Shown piece after piece: positions 44,483 to 52,563 of a stretch of 64,000 nucleotides of DNA. The number at the start of each line of letters is the position of its first letter. Within the stretch, counting starts at the first letter, position 1. The stretch comes from Altibacter sp. HG106 (GTDB taxonomy: Bacteria; Bacteroidota; Bacteroidia; Flavobacteriales; Flavobacteriaceae): the NCBI RefSeq assembly GCF_028561755.1, contig NZ_JAQQTD010000001.1, forward strand, positions 186,001-250,000, read 5' to 3'. The notes beneath the pieces were generated by a model. The model had not been told where the DNA came from. It saw only the letters and a program-made list of their open reading frames with translations, and made no database searches. Position numbers and translations under genes: made by a program.

Positions 44483-46978
44483 GTGAAGTATGTAACATCT
44501 GTAATGCTCGTACTGGCATTTTTTCTAGCACCGTTCCTAGCTTATTCACAAACACCACAGAAGCCTTCGGCTTCCGAAATTTATCATAAACTTCAGAAAT
44601 TAAATTTTCTGGGTTCGGCTATGTATATCGCAGCCCACCCGGATGATGAGAACACGCGACTCATCTCCTATCTCAGCAACGATGTACATGCGCGCACCGC
44701 CTATCTATCACTGACGCGAGGAGATGGTGGGCAAAATTTAGTGGGGCCTGAAATTCGTGAGTTATTAGGGGTGATTCGAACACAAGAACTGTTAGCCGCA
44801 AGACGCACCGATGGGGGCGAACAACTATTTACAAGAGCCAACGATTTTGGCTATTCCAAACATCCTGATGAAACATTGGATATCTGGAATAAAGAAAAAG
44901 TATTATCTGATGTGGTTCGTGCCATCAGAACCTTCAAACCCGATGTGATCATCAACCGATTTAACCATAGGAATCCGGGGAGCACCCATGGACATCATAC
45001 TACCTCTGCCATTTTAAGCATGGAAGCCTTCGATCTTGTGGGAGATGCCTCCAACTATCCGGAAACCGCGCAAACCGTAGGTGCCTGGCAACCAAAGCGG
45101 TTATTTTTCAATACCTCTTGGTGGTTCTACGGAAGTCAGGAAAATTTCGAAAAGGCCGATAAAACCAATCTTCTTGAAGTGGAAACTGGAAATTACTATC
45201 CATCACTCGGACTCAGCAATGGGGAAATTGCGGCCCTTAGTAGAAGCATGCACAAATCCCAAGGCTTCGGAAGCACAGGGTCTCGCGGAAATCAAACCGA
45301 ATATTTAGAATTTCTAAAAGGAGATTTCCCTGAGAATAAATCAAGTCTTTTCGAAGGAATTGATACGAGTTGGTCGCGCATTGAAGGGGGCGAGATGATT
45401 GGTGCTATTTTATACCCGTTAGAAGATGATTTCGATTTCAAGAACCCGTCTTCTATGATTCGCCCTCTCTTACAGGCGTATGAACTTGTTAAACAACTCC
45501 CAGACGCCCATTGGCGTAACATTAAAATGGCGGAACTGGAAGAAATTATATTGGATTGCGGCGGTATATTTCTCGAAGCGGTAGCCAATACCAATGAAGT
45601 GACCCCCAACGGACAATACGAACTTACCGTTGAAGCTATTAATCGAAGTGATTTTCCGGTGGTGCTTCAATCGATTAGCACCCCATCCGGTACGATACTA
45701 TACAATAAAAACAATCGACTTAACGGAAACGAACGCTTTGAACATACCGAGACTAAACGTATTGATAAGGATGCCTATTCAACACCGTATTGGCTCAACA
45801 AAGAGGGAACCTTAGGGATGTATGACGCCCCAACCGATAAAATCGGAATGCCGGAAACACCGGCCCCAGAACGTGTTGTATTCACCCTGGGCTTAGGGCG
45901 AACCACCCTCTCTGTTTCCAGAGATGTGGTGTTTAAATATACCGATCCCGTACATGGAGAAGTATATCAACCGCTCGAGGTACTGCCGGCAGTAACGGCG
46001 AGCATCCCAGAAAAGGTAATGATCTTTGCTTCAAAAGACGAACGCCAAGTACCTGTGACCCTACGCGCGGGCCGCGATAATGTAAGTGGCACCCTGCAAC
46101 TCAATTATCCTGAGGGTTGGGAAGTGACTCCCGCCAATCACCCCTTCATGCTGTCTAGTGCAGGAGCCTCACAAACCTTTCTTTTTACAATACGGCCGCC
46201 AAGAAATGCCAGCGAGGGATATCTAGAACCCTTAGTAACCGTTGGAGATACGTTCTACGATAAAGAATTAGCGGTTATCGATTACGAACACATCCCATTT
46301 CAACGCGTCTTGCTTCCGAGCAAAGCCAAAATTGTGCGGATCGATCTCGAGAAAAAAGGCGAGCGTATTGGGTATATTGACGGAGCCGGAGATGTGATTC
46401 CCGAGAGTTTGCGTTATATAGGATATGATGTTACCACGCTTTCCCCTGCAACTATTTCCGTAGCCACTTTAAAAGAATTCGATGCGGTGGTGCTGGGCAT
46501 TCGTGCCTATAATACGGTTCCAGAGCTAGCGTATAAACAACAAGTCTTAAACGATTACGTGAAACAGGGAGGAACAGTGCTAGTACAATATAATACCAAC
46601 CGCAGTATGGTAACAGAGACCCTTGCCCCCTATTCGTTGCGATTGTCCAGAGACCGTGTCACCAACGAGCAATCGAGTGTCACCTTCTTAGCGCCCGAGC
46701 ATCCGGTTCTCAACGAACCCAACAAGATCACCCAAGCCGATTTTAACGGCTGGGTACAAGAACGAGGGCTGTATTTTCCAGATCAGTGGGATCCCGCATT
46801 TACCCCCATACTGGAAATGAACGACCAAGGAGAGGCGAGTACTCAAGGTGCCTTGCTGGTGGCTTCGTATGGTAAAGGACATTTTATTTATACCGGTCTT
46901 AGCTTCTTTAGGGAGCTTCCTGCCGGCGTATCGGGAGCATATCGTTTATTCGCTAACCTTTTATCCATCGGAAAATAA
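44483..46978 (+). CDS. Large exported PIG-L family deacetylase
   Basis: The 831-aa protein has a signal peptide (about 1-22) followed by a PIG-L/LmbE metal-dependent N-deacetylase domain (about 40-290) with AAHPDDE (50-56), SLTRGDGGQN, RTDGGEQLF and THGHHTT. The rest (about 300-831) looks like beta-sandwich and flavodoxin-like modules with GIRAYNTVPELAYKQQVL. The enzyme should remove acetyl groups from N-acetylated sugars outside the cytoplasm. The start is GTG 44483. A 38-aa membrane protein and an SSS transporter follow directly, overlapping start to stop, suggesting uptake of the product. Confidence 0.85.
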   Translation: MKYVTSVMLVLAFFLAPFLAYSQTPQKPSASEIYHKLQKLNFLGSAMYIAAHPDDENTRLISYLSNDVHARTAYLSLTRGDGGQNLVGPEIRELLGVIRTQELLAARRTDGGEQLFTRANDFGYSKHPDETLDIWNKEKVLSDVVRAIRTFKPDVIINRFNHRNPGSTHGHHTTSAILSMEAFDLVGDASNYPETAQTVGAWQPKRLFFNTSWWFYGSQENFEKADKTNLLEVETGNYYPSLGLSNGEIAALSRSMHKSQGFGSTGSRGNQTEYLEFLKGDFPENKSSLFEGIDTSWSRIEGGEMIGAILYPLEDDFDFKNPSSMIRPLLQAYELVKQLPDAHWRNIKMAELEEIILDCGGIFLEAVANTNEVTPNGQYELTVEAINRSDFPVVLQSISTPSGTILYNKNNRLNGNERFEHTETKRIDKDAYSTPYWLNKEGTLGMYDAPTDKIGMPETPAPERVVFTLGLGRTTLSVSRDVVFKYTDPVHGEVYQPLEVLPAVTASIPEKVMIFASKDERQVPVTLRAGRDNVSGTLQLNYPEGWEVTPANHPFMLSSAGASQTFLFTIRPPRNASEGYLEPLVTVGDTFYDKELAVIDYEHIPFQRVLLPSKAKIVRIDLEKKGERIGYIDGAGDVIPESLRYIGYDVTTLSPATISVATLKEFDAVVLGIRAYNTVPELAYKQQVLNDYVKQGGTVLVQYNTNRSMVTETLAPYSLRLSRDRVTNEQSSVTFLAPEHPVLNEPNKITQADFNGWVQERGLYFPDQWDPAFTPILEMNDQGEASTQGALLVASYGKGHFIYTGLSFFRELPAGVSGAYRLFANLLSIGK

Positions 46979-47094
46979 TGCTTGATTCCAACGAAAAAAA
47001 AGAACGCTCCTGGAAGTTTCGCTATACCTTAGTGATTCTCTTTAACGCAACCTATATTGTTCTTTTCTACTATTTGATGAAAACCTTTACTTGA
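46978..47094 (+). CDS. 38-aa membrane protein between PIG-L and SSS transporter
   Basis: ATG 46978 shares its A with the TAA of the PIG-L gene, and the TGA at 47092-47094 overlaps the ATG of the transporter (TGATG). The protein is MLDSNEKKERSWKFRYTLVI followed by LFNATYIVLFYYLMKTFT: a charged start, one helix, cytosolic N-terminus. Double overlap makes it a coupled gene and a candidate accessory subunit of the SSS transporter. Codon use is normal. It is easily missed because of its length. Confidence 0.75.
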   Translation: MLDSNEKKERSWKFRYTLVILFNATYIVLFYYLMKTFT

Positions 47095-48770
47095 TGCAGC
47101 AGATCGATTGGATGGTTCTAATTGGAACCTTGACTTTTATTGTGCTCTACGGAACTTATAAATCGCGCGGAAGCAAGAGCGTTAGTGATTATTTAAAAAG
47201 CGGGAACGATGCCAAATGGTGGACAATCGGTCTTAGCGTGATGGCGACACAGGCCAGTGCTATCACCTTTCTTTCAACACCGGGACAGGCCTTTCATGAC
47301 GGGATGGGCTTTGTACAGTTCTACTTCGGACTCCCCATTGCCATGATCATTATCTGCATGGTTTTTATCCCGCTCTATCACAAGCTAAAGGTCTATACGG
47401 CCTATGAATACTTAGAGTCGCGCTTCGATTTAAAAACAAGAACCTTAACCGCCATATTGTTTTTGATCCAACGCGGACTCGCAGCAGGGATCACCATTTT
47501 CGCTCCGGCGATCATTTTGTCGGCAGTATTAGGATGGAATCTTTTGTATCTAAATGTTATCATCGGAGTTCTGGTGATTATTTATACCGTAAGTGGTGGT
47601 ACCAAAGCCGTGAGCGTGACGCAGAAGCAGCAAATGGGGGTCATATTTTTGGGCATGTTGTTCGCTTTTTTGTTGATTCTGAATTATTTACCACTAGATA
47701 TTTCCTTCAGCAAAGCACTACAAATTGCGGGAAGCAATGGAAAGATGGAGATCTTAGACTTTTCCTTTGACTTTGAAAATCGCTATACCTTTTGGAGTGG
47801 GATCATCGGCGGAAGTTTCTTAGCCCTCTCCTACTTCGGAACAGATCAAAGTCAGGTGCAACGCTACCTCTCAGGAAGATCAGTACGTGAGAGTCAGCTT
47901 GGCCTCGTAATGAATGGTTTGCTTAAAGTACCCATGCAGTTTTTCATTTTATTGGTGGGTGTGATGGTGTTCGTCTTTTATCAATTCAACAGCTCTCCCC
48001 TTCATTTTAATCCGGCTGCCGTGAAAGATGTGATGGCTTCCGAATACGCTTCCAAATACGTGGCCCTTGAGGCCGATAAAAAAGCATTAGAGCAAGACAT
48101 TCGCACCAAACAACTCCAGTTCGCCCGAACTGAAGATGCTTCCGAAGCCAACCGCATTCAGCAAGAAATTACACAACTCAACAAGACAGAATCCCGCCTG
48201 AGAGAAACCGGACGCACCTTAATTAAGAAGGCAAACCCAGAAGCCGAGACGAATGATAAAGACTATGTATTCATCCATTTTATTCTGAACAATCTACCTC
48301 GCGGAATTATAGGGTTATTACTAGCCGTGATTCTAAGCGCTGCGATGTCGTCTACAGCCTCTGAACTGAATGCGTTAGGCTCTACCACCGCGATCGATTT
48401 GTACAAGCGCAACACTCCGGGTCGCACTGAAAAACATTATGTTAGGGCTTCCAAATGGTTCACATTATTATGGGGTGTGATCGCCATTGGGGTGGCTAGC
48501 GTCGCGAACCTGTTCGATAATCTGATTCAATTGGTCAATATCATCGGTTCTATCTTTTACGGTAATGTACTCGGTATCTTCTTGCTCGCTTTTTTCATAA
48601 AATATGTACGAAGTCAGGCAACCTTTGTCGCCGCCCTGATTACGCAAGTACTTATTGTGATAGTCTGGTATATCGACCTGATGCCGTATCTATGGCTCAA
48701 TGTGGTAGGATGTGCCTTGGTTATGGGCTTGGCATTGCTCATTCAAACCTTCAGTTCGAATAAATCATAA
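47094..48770 (+). CDS. Sodium:solute symporter (SSS family)
   Basis: The 558-aa protein has about 13 helices and the SSS signature region (LSVMATQASAITFLSTPGQAF and SYFGTDQSQVQRYLSGRSVRES). An additional charged, probably coiled-coil insertion (about residues 310-395, ALEADKKALEQDIRTKQLQF) lies between two helices and faces the cytoplasm or periplasm. Many flavobacterial SSS transporters carry such insertions. Substrate unknown; the linked PIG-L deacetylase suggests an amino-sugar. ATG 47094 overlaps the stop of the 38-aa gene. Confidence 0.9.
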   Translation: MQQIDWMVLIGTLTFIVLYGTYKSRGSKSVSDYLKSGNDAKWWTIGLSVMATQASAITFLSTPGQAFHDGMGFVQFYFGLPIAMIIICMVFIPLYHKLKVYTAYEYLESRFDLKTRTLTAILFLIQRGLAAGITIFAPAIILSAVLGWNLLYLNVIIGVLVIIYTVSGGTKAVSVTQKQQMGVIFLGMLFAFLLILNYLPLDISFSKALQIAGSNGKMEILDFSFDFENRYTFWSGIIGGSFLALSYFGTDQSQVQRYLSGRSVRESQLGLVMNGLLKVPMQFFILLVGVMVFVFYQFNSSPLHFNPAAVKDVMASEYASKYVALEADKKALEQDIRTKQLQFARTEDASEANRIQQEITQLNKTESRLRETGRTLIKKANPEAETNDKDYVFIHFILNNLPRGIIGLLLAVILSAAMSSTASELNALGSTTAIDLYKRNTPGRTEKHYVRASKWFTLLWGVIAIGVASVANLFDNLIQLVNIIGSIFYGNVLGIFLLAFFIKYVRSQATFVAALITQVLIVIVWYIDLMPYLWLNVVGCALVMGLALLIQTFSSNKS

Positions 48771-48797
48771 AAAAAGGGAGCCAAAAAAGACTCCCTT
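48767..48797 (-). terminator. Rho-independent terminator (minus strand)
   Basis: AAGGGAG (48774-48780) and CTCCCTT (48791-48797) form the stem. On the minus strand it is followed by a run of T, so it ends the 48828 gene; on the plus strand no T-run follows. Confidence 0.7.
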
Positions 48798-48827
48798 AAC
48801 CAGGATAACATAGAACGAACGTCCGAT

Positions 48828-49169
48828 TTAATTTCCGGCCGTTACATCGTAGGAAAAGGCACGACCATTATTGGTCACAAATTTAAAGGTATACGTCCCT
48901 GCAACAGCCGAATGAAAATCAAATTGCTGTCCAAGACTCGCTTCATTACCTAAGATACCGTCGAATACGATACTACCCTCCGGACTGATAATTAACAGTT
49001 GAAAGGTTTCCAAGTTCGTGTTTAATACCGACACTTCTACCAAATTGTTCTCCTCTGTGATCGTAACGTTATTTTCTTCGGAAACGATAATTCGGTTCTC
49101 ATTGGCATGCATTGCAACCGAAGCTGCGATAAGCACTATGGCGGTAAGGGTGTTTCTAAGTGTTTTCAT
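48828..49169 (-). CDS. Small exported protein of unknown function
   Basis: The 113-aa protein has a signal peptide (MKTLRNTLTAIVLIAASVAM, about 22 residues). The mature part of about 90 residues is beta-rich: EENNVTITEENNLVEVSVLN, then FDFHSAVAGTYTFKFVTNNG. This resembles the small secreted beta-sandwich modules that follow signal peptides in many flavobacterial surface proteins. It lacks a type IX sorting domain of its own. The region upstream is an A/T-rich divergent promoter zone shared with the AraC gene. Confidence 0.65.
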   Translation of the reverse strand: MKTLRNTLTAIVLIAASVAMHANENRIIVSEENNVTITEENNLVEVSVLNTNLETFQLLIISPEGSIVFDGILGNEASLGQQFDFHSAVAGTYTFKFVTNNGRAFSYDVTAGN

Positions 49170-49264
49170 AACATGTGTTTTAAAATGTTGATGGTACAAA
49201 GATCCCTAGAAATGTATTGCAGTAGCACGCGTGATTTAGCCAAAATATGTCTTATTTTATCAAT

Positions 49265-49325
49265 TAGTACAGTTTAACAATTTATTAATGTTAATATAGT
49301 ACATCATTGTGCTAATTTTGTACAT
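49265..49325. promoter_or_regulatory. Three GTACA repeats upstream of the AraC-type gene
   Basis: TAGTACA at 49265, TAGTACA at 49297 and TTGTACA at 49318 are spaced 32 and 21 nt apart, about three and two helical turns. A -7 element TAATTTTG lies at 49313-49320, so the third copy overlaps it. Possible autoregulatory operator. Confidence 0.4.
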
Positions 49326-49358
49326 CCGTATTACGGTATAATGCGCTATTTTTCAGTT

Positions 49359-50234
49359 ATGAGAAACACAAAGACCCCAACATTAGAAGCGATACGTCCT
49401 TCCTTTGGGAGTTCGCTAAAAGTGAGCCGATACGAAAATGCCTCGAACAACCTCATACCCAACTGGCATTTCCATCCTGAGATGGAAATTGTGTACGTAA
49501 ATGGGGGCTCTGGAAAACGGCATATTGGAAATCACATCTCCTATTACAGTGATGGAGACTTGCTGTTTATTGGTGCTAACCTTCCTCATTTTGGCTTTAC
49601 GGATCGACTCACAGGAAACAAAAGTGAGGTCGTGATTCAGGTGAAAGAAGATTTTTTAGGACCCGATTTCTTCGATGTTCCGGAAATGCAATCCATCAAG
49701 CAACTATTTCTTCGCGGAAAACAGGGCATTGCTTTTCATCAGGAAACCATGAGCCGCATGGGACCGAGGTTAGAACGGTTAGAGACCTTAGAACCCTATG
49801 CACGATTGATGGAATTCTTGCGTATTCTAAAAGACCTGGCGGATGCCAACGACTATACCGTGCTCAATGTAGATCAGGTGGTCCTGGAATCGAAACCGCA
49901 AGACACCGAGCGATTAGATACCATCTATGGTTTCGTAAGTAATGAATTTAAAAGACCGATCTCGCTTTCGGAAGTAGCGCAACTCGTAAATATGACGCCC
50001 CCGGCGTTTAGTCGATACTTTAAAAATAAAACTAATAAAACCTTCACACAGTTTGTGAATGAATACCGACTGGTACACGCCTCCAAATTGTTGATGGAAG
50101 AGCAGCGAAGTATCACCGATATTTGCTTCGACTGTGGGTTTAACAACTTTTCCCACTTCAGTAAGAAATTCAAAGCGTATACTGGGAAGAATCCATCCGA
50201 CTATCGAAATGAATTGAAAAAAGTGTATACCTAA
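49359..50234 (+). CDS. AraC-family transcriptional regulator with cupin domain
   Basis: The 291-aa protein has an N-terminal cupin sensor (about 20-110, with PNWHFHPEMEIVYVNGGSG and GDLLFIGANLPHFG) and a C-terminal two-HTH AraC DNA-binding domain (about 195-285, ISLSEVAQLVNMTPPAFSRY and SITDICFDCGFNNFSHFSKK). The HFHPE metal-like residues suit carbohydrate-type sensors. ATG 49359 is the first start after the -7 element at 49313-49320. The ligand is not known; the target could be the nearby PIG-L/SSS unit. Confidence 0.92.
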   Translation: MRNTKTPTLEAIRPSFGSSLKVSRYENASNNLIPNWHFHPEMEIVYVNGGSGKRHIGNHISYYSDGDLLFIGANLPHFGFTDRLTGNKSEVVIQVKEDFLGPDFFDVPEMQSIKQLFLRGKQGIAFHQETMSRMGPRLERLETLEPYARLMEFLRILKDLADANDYTVLNVDQVVLESKPQDTERLDTIYGFVSNEFKRPISLSEVAQLVNMTPPAFSRYFKNKTNKTFTQFVNEYRLVHASKLLMEEQRSITDICFDCGFNNFSHFSKKFKAYTGKNPSDYRNELKKVYT

Positions 50235-50262
50235 AAAAAGCACCGAAATCGGTGCTTTTTTA
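50233..50262. terminator. Bidirectional terminator
   Basis: AAAAAGCACCGA (50235-50246) pairs with TCGGTGCTTTTT (50249-50260). It sits between the convergent AraC and DUF2911 genes with A- and T-runs on both sides. Confidence 0.88.
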
Positions 50263-50282
50263 TTCTTTTTATATCGTAAGGA

Positions 50283-51128
50283 TTACATGGCACCCCATTC
50301 TTTCAGTGACTTGGTGTTCAGCGCGACATAGTCGCTATTACCAGCCTCTTTTGCTAGATCTAAAGATTTCTTGGCCGCTGCAATGGCGCCTTTCTTATCG
50401 CCTGATTCGGCATAGATAAGCGACTTTTGACGGTAGAACCAGAAGGCTGGTTGCTCGCGCATTTCGATCGCTTTATCAATCCACGTCTTTGCTTTGTCCA
50501 TATCCTTTCCAGCCTGTAGGTAATACACCGCAGCCTGGTAGTAATCGTTGGAAGTAGGACCTCCCATAACACGTTCGATATTTGCGGTGACCATTTTATC
50601 GGTGGGTACTTCAATTGGGACTCCCACATAGGTGCGCTCCCACATGATACCTACGTTAACACTTCCATTCTCCAGATCATCAAATGACATGGTGTACGTT
50701 TCAATATCCATTGGGATAGGATACACAGGAACCGTTACTTTGGCTGCTACTTTGCTTTCATCCCACTGTTGTGGTAATCCCCAGTTGTTGGTATCGGTAT
50801 AGAACATCACGTCCCAGTTTTGCGCCATAGGCTTGGTGTAAATGGCATACGACCCAGCCTTAAGCGTTTTTCCGCCGACCATCACATCGGTGTCGAAGGT
50901 AATCTTGGTGTTCTCGTTGGCACCGGTTCGCCAGATTTTGTCGTAAGGTACGAGTCCGCCAAAGATACTACGTCCTTTCATCGAAGGTCGAGAGTATTCT
51001 AAGGTGATATTTGTGAGTCCGACCTTCTGTTCCATTTTTTGAAACGGACTCGGAGCCGGAGTTTCTAGCTGAGCATAGGTAGCAGTGCTAGCCACTAGAA
51101 GACAGAATAATAGAAGAAAATTTTTCAT
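50283..51128 (-). CDS. Exported DUF2911 protein with TPR-like C-terminus
   Basis: The 281-aa protein has a signal peptide (MKNFLLLFCLLVASTATYAQ). The DUF2911 domain (about 25-190) includes ITLEYSRPSMKGRSIFGG and WRTGANENTKITFDTDVMVG. A helical repeat region near the end (about 200-275, with MDKAKTWIDKAIEMREQPAF and KKGAIAAAKKSLDLAKEAG) looks like one or two TPR units. DUF2911 has no established activity. It is divergent from the aquaporin gene. Confidence 0.85.
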   Translation of the reverse strand: MKNFLLLFCLLVASTATYAQLETPAPSPFQKMEQKVGLTNITLEYSRPSMKGRSIFGGLVPYDKIWRTGANENTKITFDTDVMVGGKTLKAGSYAIYTKPMAQNWDVMFYTDTNNWGLPQQWDESKVAAKVTVPVYPIPMDIETYTMSFDDLENGSVNVGIMWERTYVGVPIEVPTDKMVTANIERVMGGPTSNDYYQAAVYYLQAGKDMDKAKTWIDKAIEMREQPAFWFYRQKSLIYAESGDKKGAIAAAKKSLDLAKEAGNSDYVALNTKSLKEWGAM

Positions 51129-51222
51129 TGTTGAGATGTGTTTTTGGTTTCTACGAAAATACAAATTTGACCGCACATGCTGTTGTTAACGAAAGCTTAA
51201 AATGAAATGAAGGTTCGCGTGC

Positions 51223-51230
51223 TATATTTG
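51223..51230 (+). promoter_or_regulatory. -7 element close to the aquaporin start codon
   Basis: TATATTTG ends only 5 nt before the GTG start at 51236, so transcription would begin at or near the start codon and the mRNA may be leaderless. Confidence 0.45.
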
Positions 51231-51235
51231 CGATT

Positions 51236-51898
51236 GTGAAACGCTACCTTTCAGAGTCCATCGGAACCTTCGCGCTCGTCTTCTGCGGAACCGGAGCCAT
51301 CATAATCGATCAGTATACGCAGGGATCGATTTCGCATGTGGGTATTGCCATCACCTTCGGATTTATTGTCATGGGAATGATATACGCCTTTGGAGATATT
51401 AGCGGAGCGCACATTAATCCGGCAGTCACCATCGCTTTCGCGTATGCCAAAAAATTTCCGTGGAAAGAAGTGCCCAAATATGTCATCGCCCAATGCATGG
51501 GCGCCTATCTTGCCAGCACCCTCCTGCTATTGATGTTCCCCGATAATGAAACTTTAGGAGCCACCTTGCCCCAATGGGACGTGTGGAAGGTGTTTCTTAT
51601 GGAAGTAATACTGTCGTATTTATTGATGCTGGTTATTATCCATGTCTCTACCGGCGCTAAGGAAATGGGTGTGATGGCCGGCATCGCTATAGGCGGCGTG
51701 GTATTATTGGAGGCCATGTTCGCTGGGCCGTTGACAGGAGCGTCCATGAACCCCGCACGATCCTTATCGCCGGCACTATTATCGGGACATCTCAATGGTT
51801 TGTGGATCTATGTAGTAGCACCAGTAGCTGGAATGCTTTTGGCAGTGGTAAGTTGTCGCTTTGTAAAGGAAGACGATTGCTGCAACGACAACTGTTAA
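51236..51898 (+). CDS. Aquaporin/glycerol facilitator (MIP family)
   Basis: The 220-aa channel with six helices has two pore motifs: HINPAVT (Asn61) and SMNPARS (Asn172). The second NPARS form and small length fit a bacterial water/small-solute channel; the exact selectivity is not clear from sequence. The C-terminus FVKEDDCCNDNC is odd: a short acidic tail with three cysteines on the cytoplasmic side. The start is GTG 51236 with a -7 element right in front, so it may be translated without a leader. Confidence 0.9.
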   Translation: MKRYLSESIGTFALVFCGTGAIIIDQYTQGSISHVGIAITFGFIVMGMIYAFGDISGAHINPAVTIAFAYAKKFPWKEVPKYVIAQCMGAYLASTLLLLMFPDNETLGATLPQWDVWKVFLMEVILSYLLMLVIIHVSTGAKEMGVMAGIAIGGVVLLEAMFAGPLTGASMNPARSLSPALLSGHLNGLWIYVVAPVAGMLLAVVSCRFVKEDDCCNDNC

Positions 51899-51960
51899 TC
51901 TTTTTTTAAATGCTTTACAATCTGATACCTGCATTGTACCTTTAAAGAAAAAACTGCACG

Positions 51961-52074
51961 ATGTATCAAATTGTAAAGAAATTATTCGGATTCCGCAATA
52001 GGAATCGTATCACTCAGGACATTTATAGATTGGTTCGAATCAATAGAAAACTTACCTACGGAAAGGGCAGATAA
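51961..52074 (+). CDS. 37-aa basic small protein
   Basis: ATG 51961 to TAA 52074 encodes MYQIVKKLFGFRNRNRITQD followed by IYRLVRINRKLTYGKGR. It is strongly basic (many Arg/Lys, one Asp, no Glu), amphipathic, and has no membrane span. A -7-like TACCTTTA sits upstream at 51937-51944. It lies 18 nt before the SRPBCC gene and could be the first gene of that operon. A frame with such biased composition is unlikely by chance, but I do not know the family. Confidence 0.6.
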   Translation: MYQIVKKLFGFRNRNRITQDIYRLVRINRKLTYGKGR

Positions 52075-52092
52075 CCTACGGAACGTAAGTCT

Positions 52093-52563
52093 ATGAAGAT
52101 TTTTACCCTCCAGGCTGAACAGCGTCTTCCCATCTCGCTCGACGAGGCGTGGACGTTTCTTTCAGACCCCAAGAATCTCAAAGTGATTACCCCGGACTAT
52201 ATGGGCTTCCATATTGTGTCTGGTGGCAACCGGCCGATGTTTGCCGGTCAAATTATTGAATACATCGTTACTCCTATTGCCGGAATTAAAACTTCGTGGG
52301 TCACCGAAATTACTCACGTGAAAGAAGGCGAATATTTTGTGGACGAACAACGCTTCGGTCCTTATTCGTTATGGCATCACAAGCACTTTTTAAAAGAAAT
52401 TGAAGGCGGGGTGCTTATGGAAGATGTGGTTCACTACAAGCTTCCCTTCGGAATTATTGGCAAGTGGGTGCATCCCTGGCTCGTCGAGCCCAAACTGAAT
52501 GAAATTTTTGATTACCGAAAACGCGCACTTGAAACGCGATTCGGAACATATAAAACATTATGA
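52093..52563 (+). CDS. SRPBCC-fold ligand-binding protein
   Basis: The 156-aa protein has a START/Bet v 1-like fold: QAEQRLPISLDEAWTFLSDP at the start, EYFVDEQRFGPYSLWHHKHF in the middle, and a C-terminal helix EIFDYRKRALETRF. Such proteins bind hydrophobic ligands. It overlaps the SDR gene by ATGA and the SDR is 1 nt from the photolyase gene, so the three form one operon. I have seen this trio in other bacteria with light-related genes. Ligand unknown. Confidence 0.85.
   Translation: MKIFTLQAEQRLPISLDEAWTFLSDPKNLKVITPDYMGFHIVSGGNRPMFAGQIIEYIVTPIAGIKTSWVTEITHVKEGEYFVDEQRFGPYSLWHHKHFLKEIEGGVLMEDVVHYKLPFGIIGKWVHPWLVEPKLNEIFDYRKRALETRFGTYKTL

Noticed and set aside
48774-48797. Hairpin after the SSS gene as its terminator.
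   Set aside because: The T-run follows only on the minus strand, so it serves the 48828 gene better.
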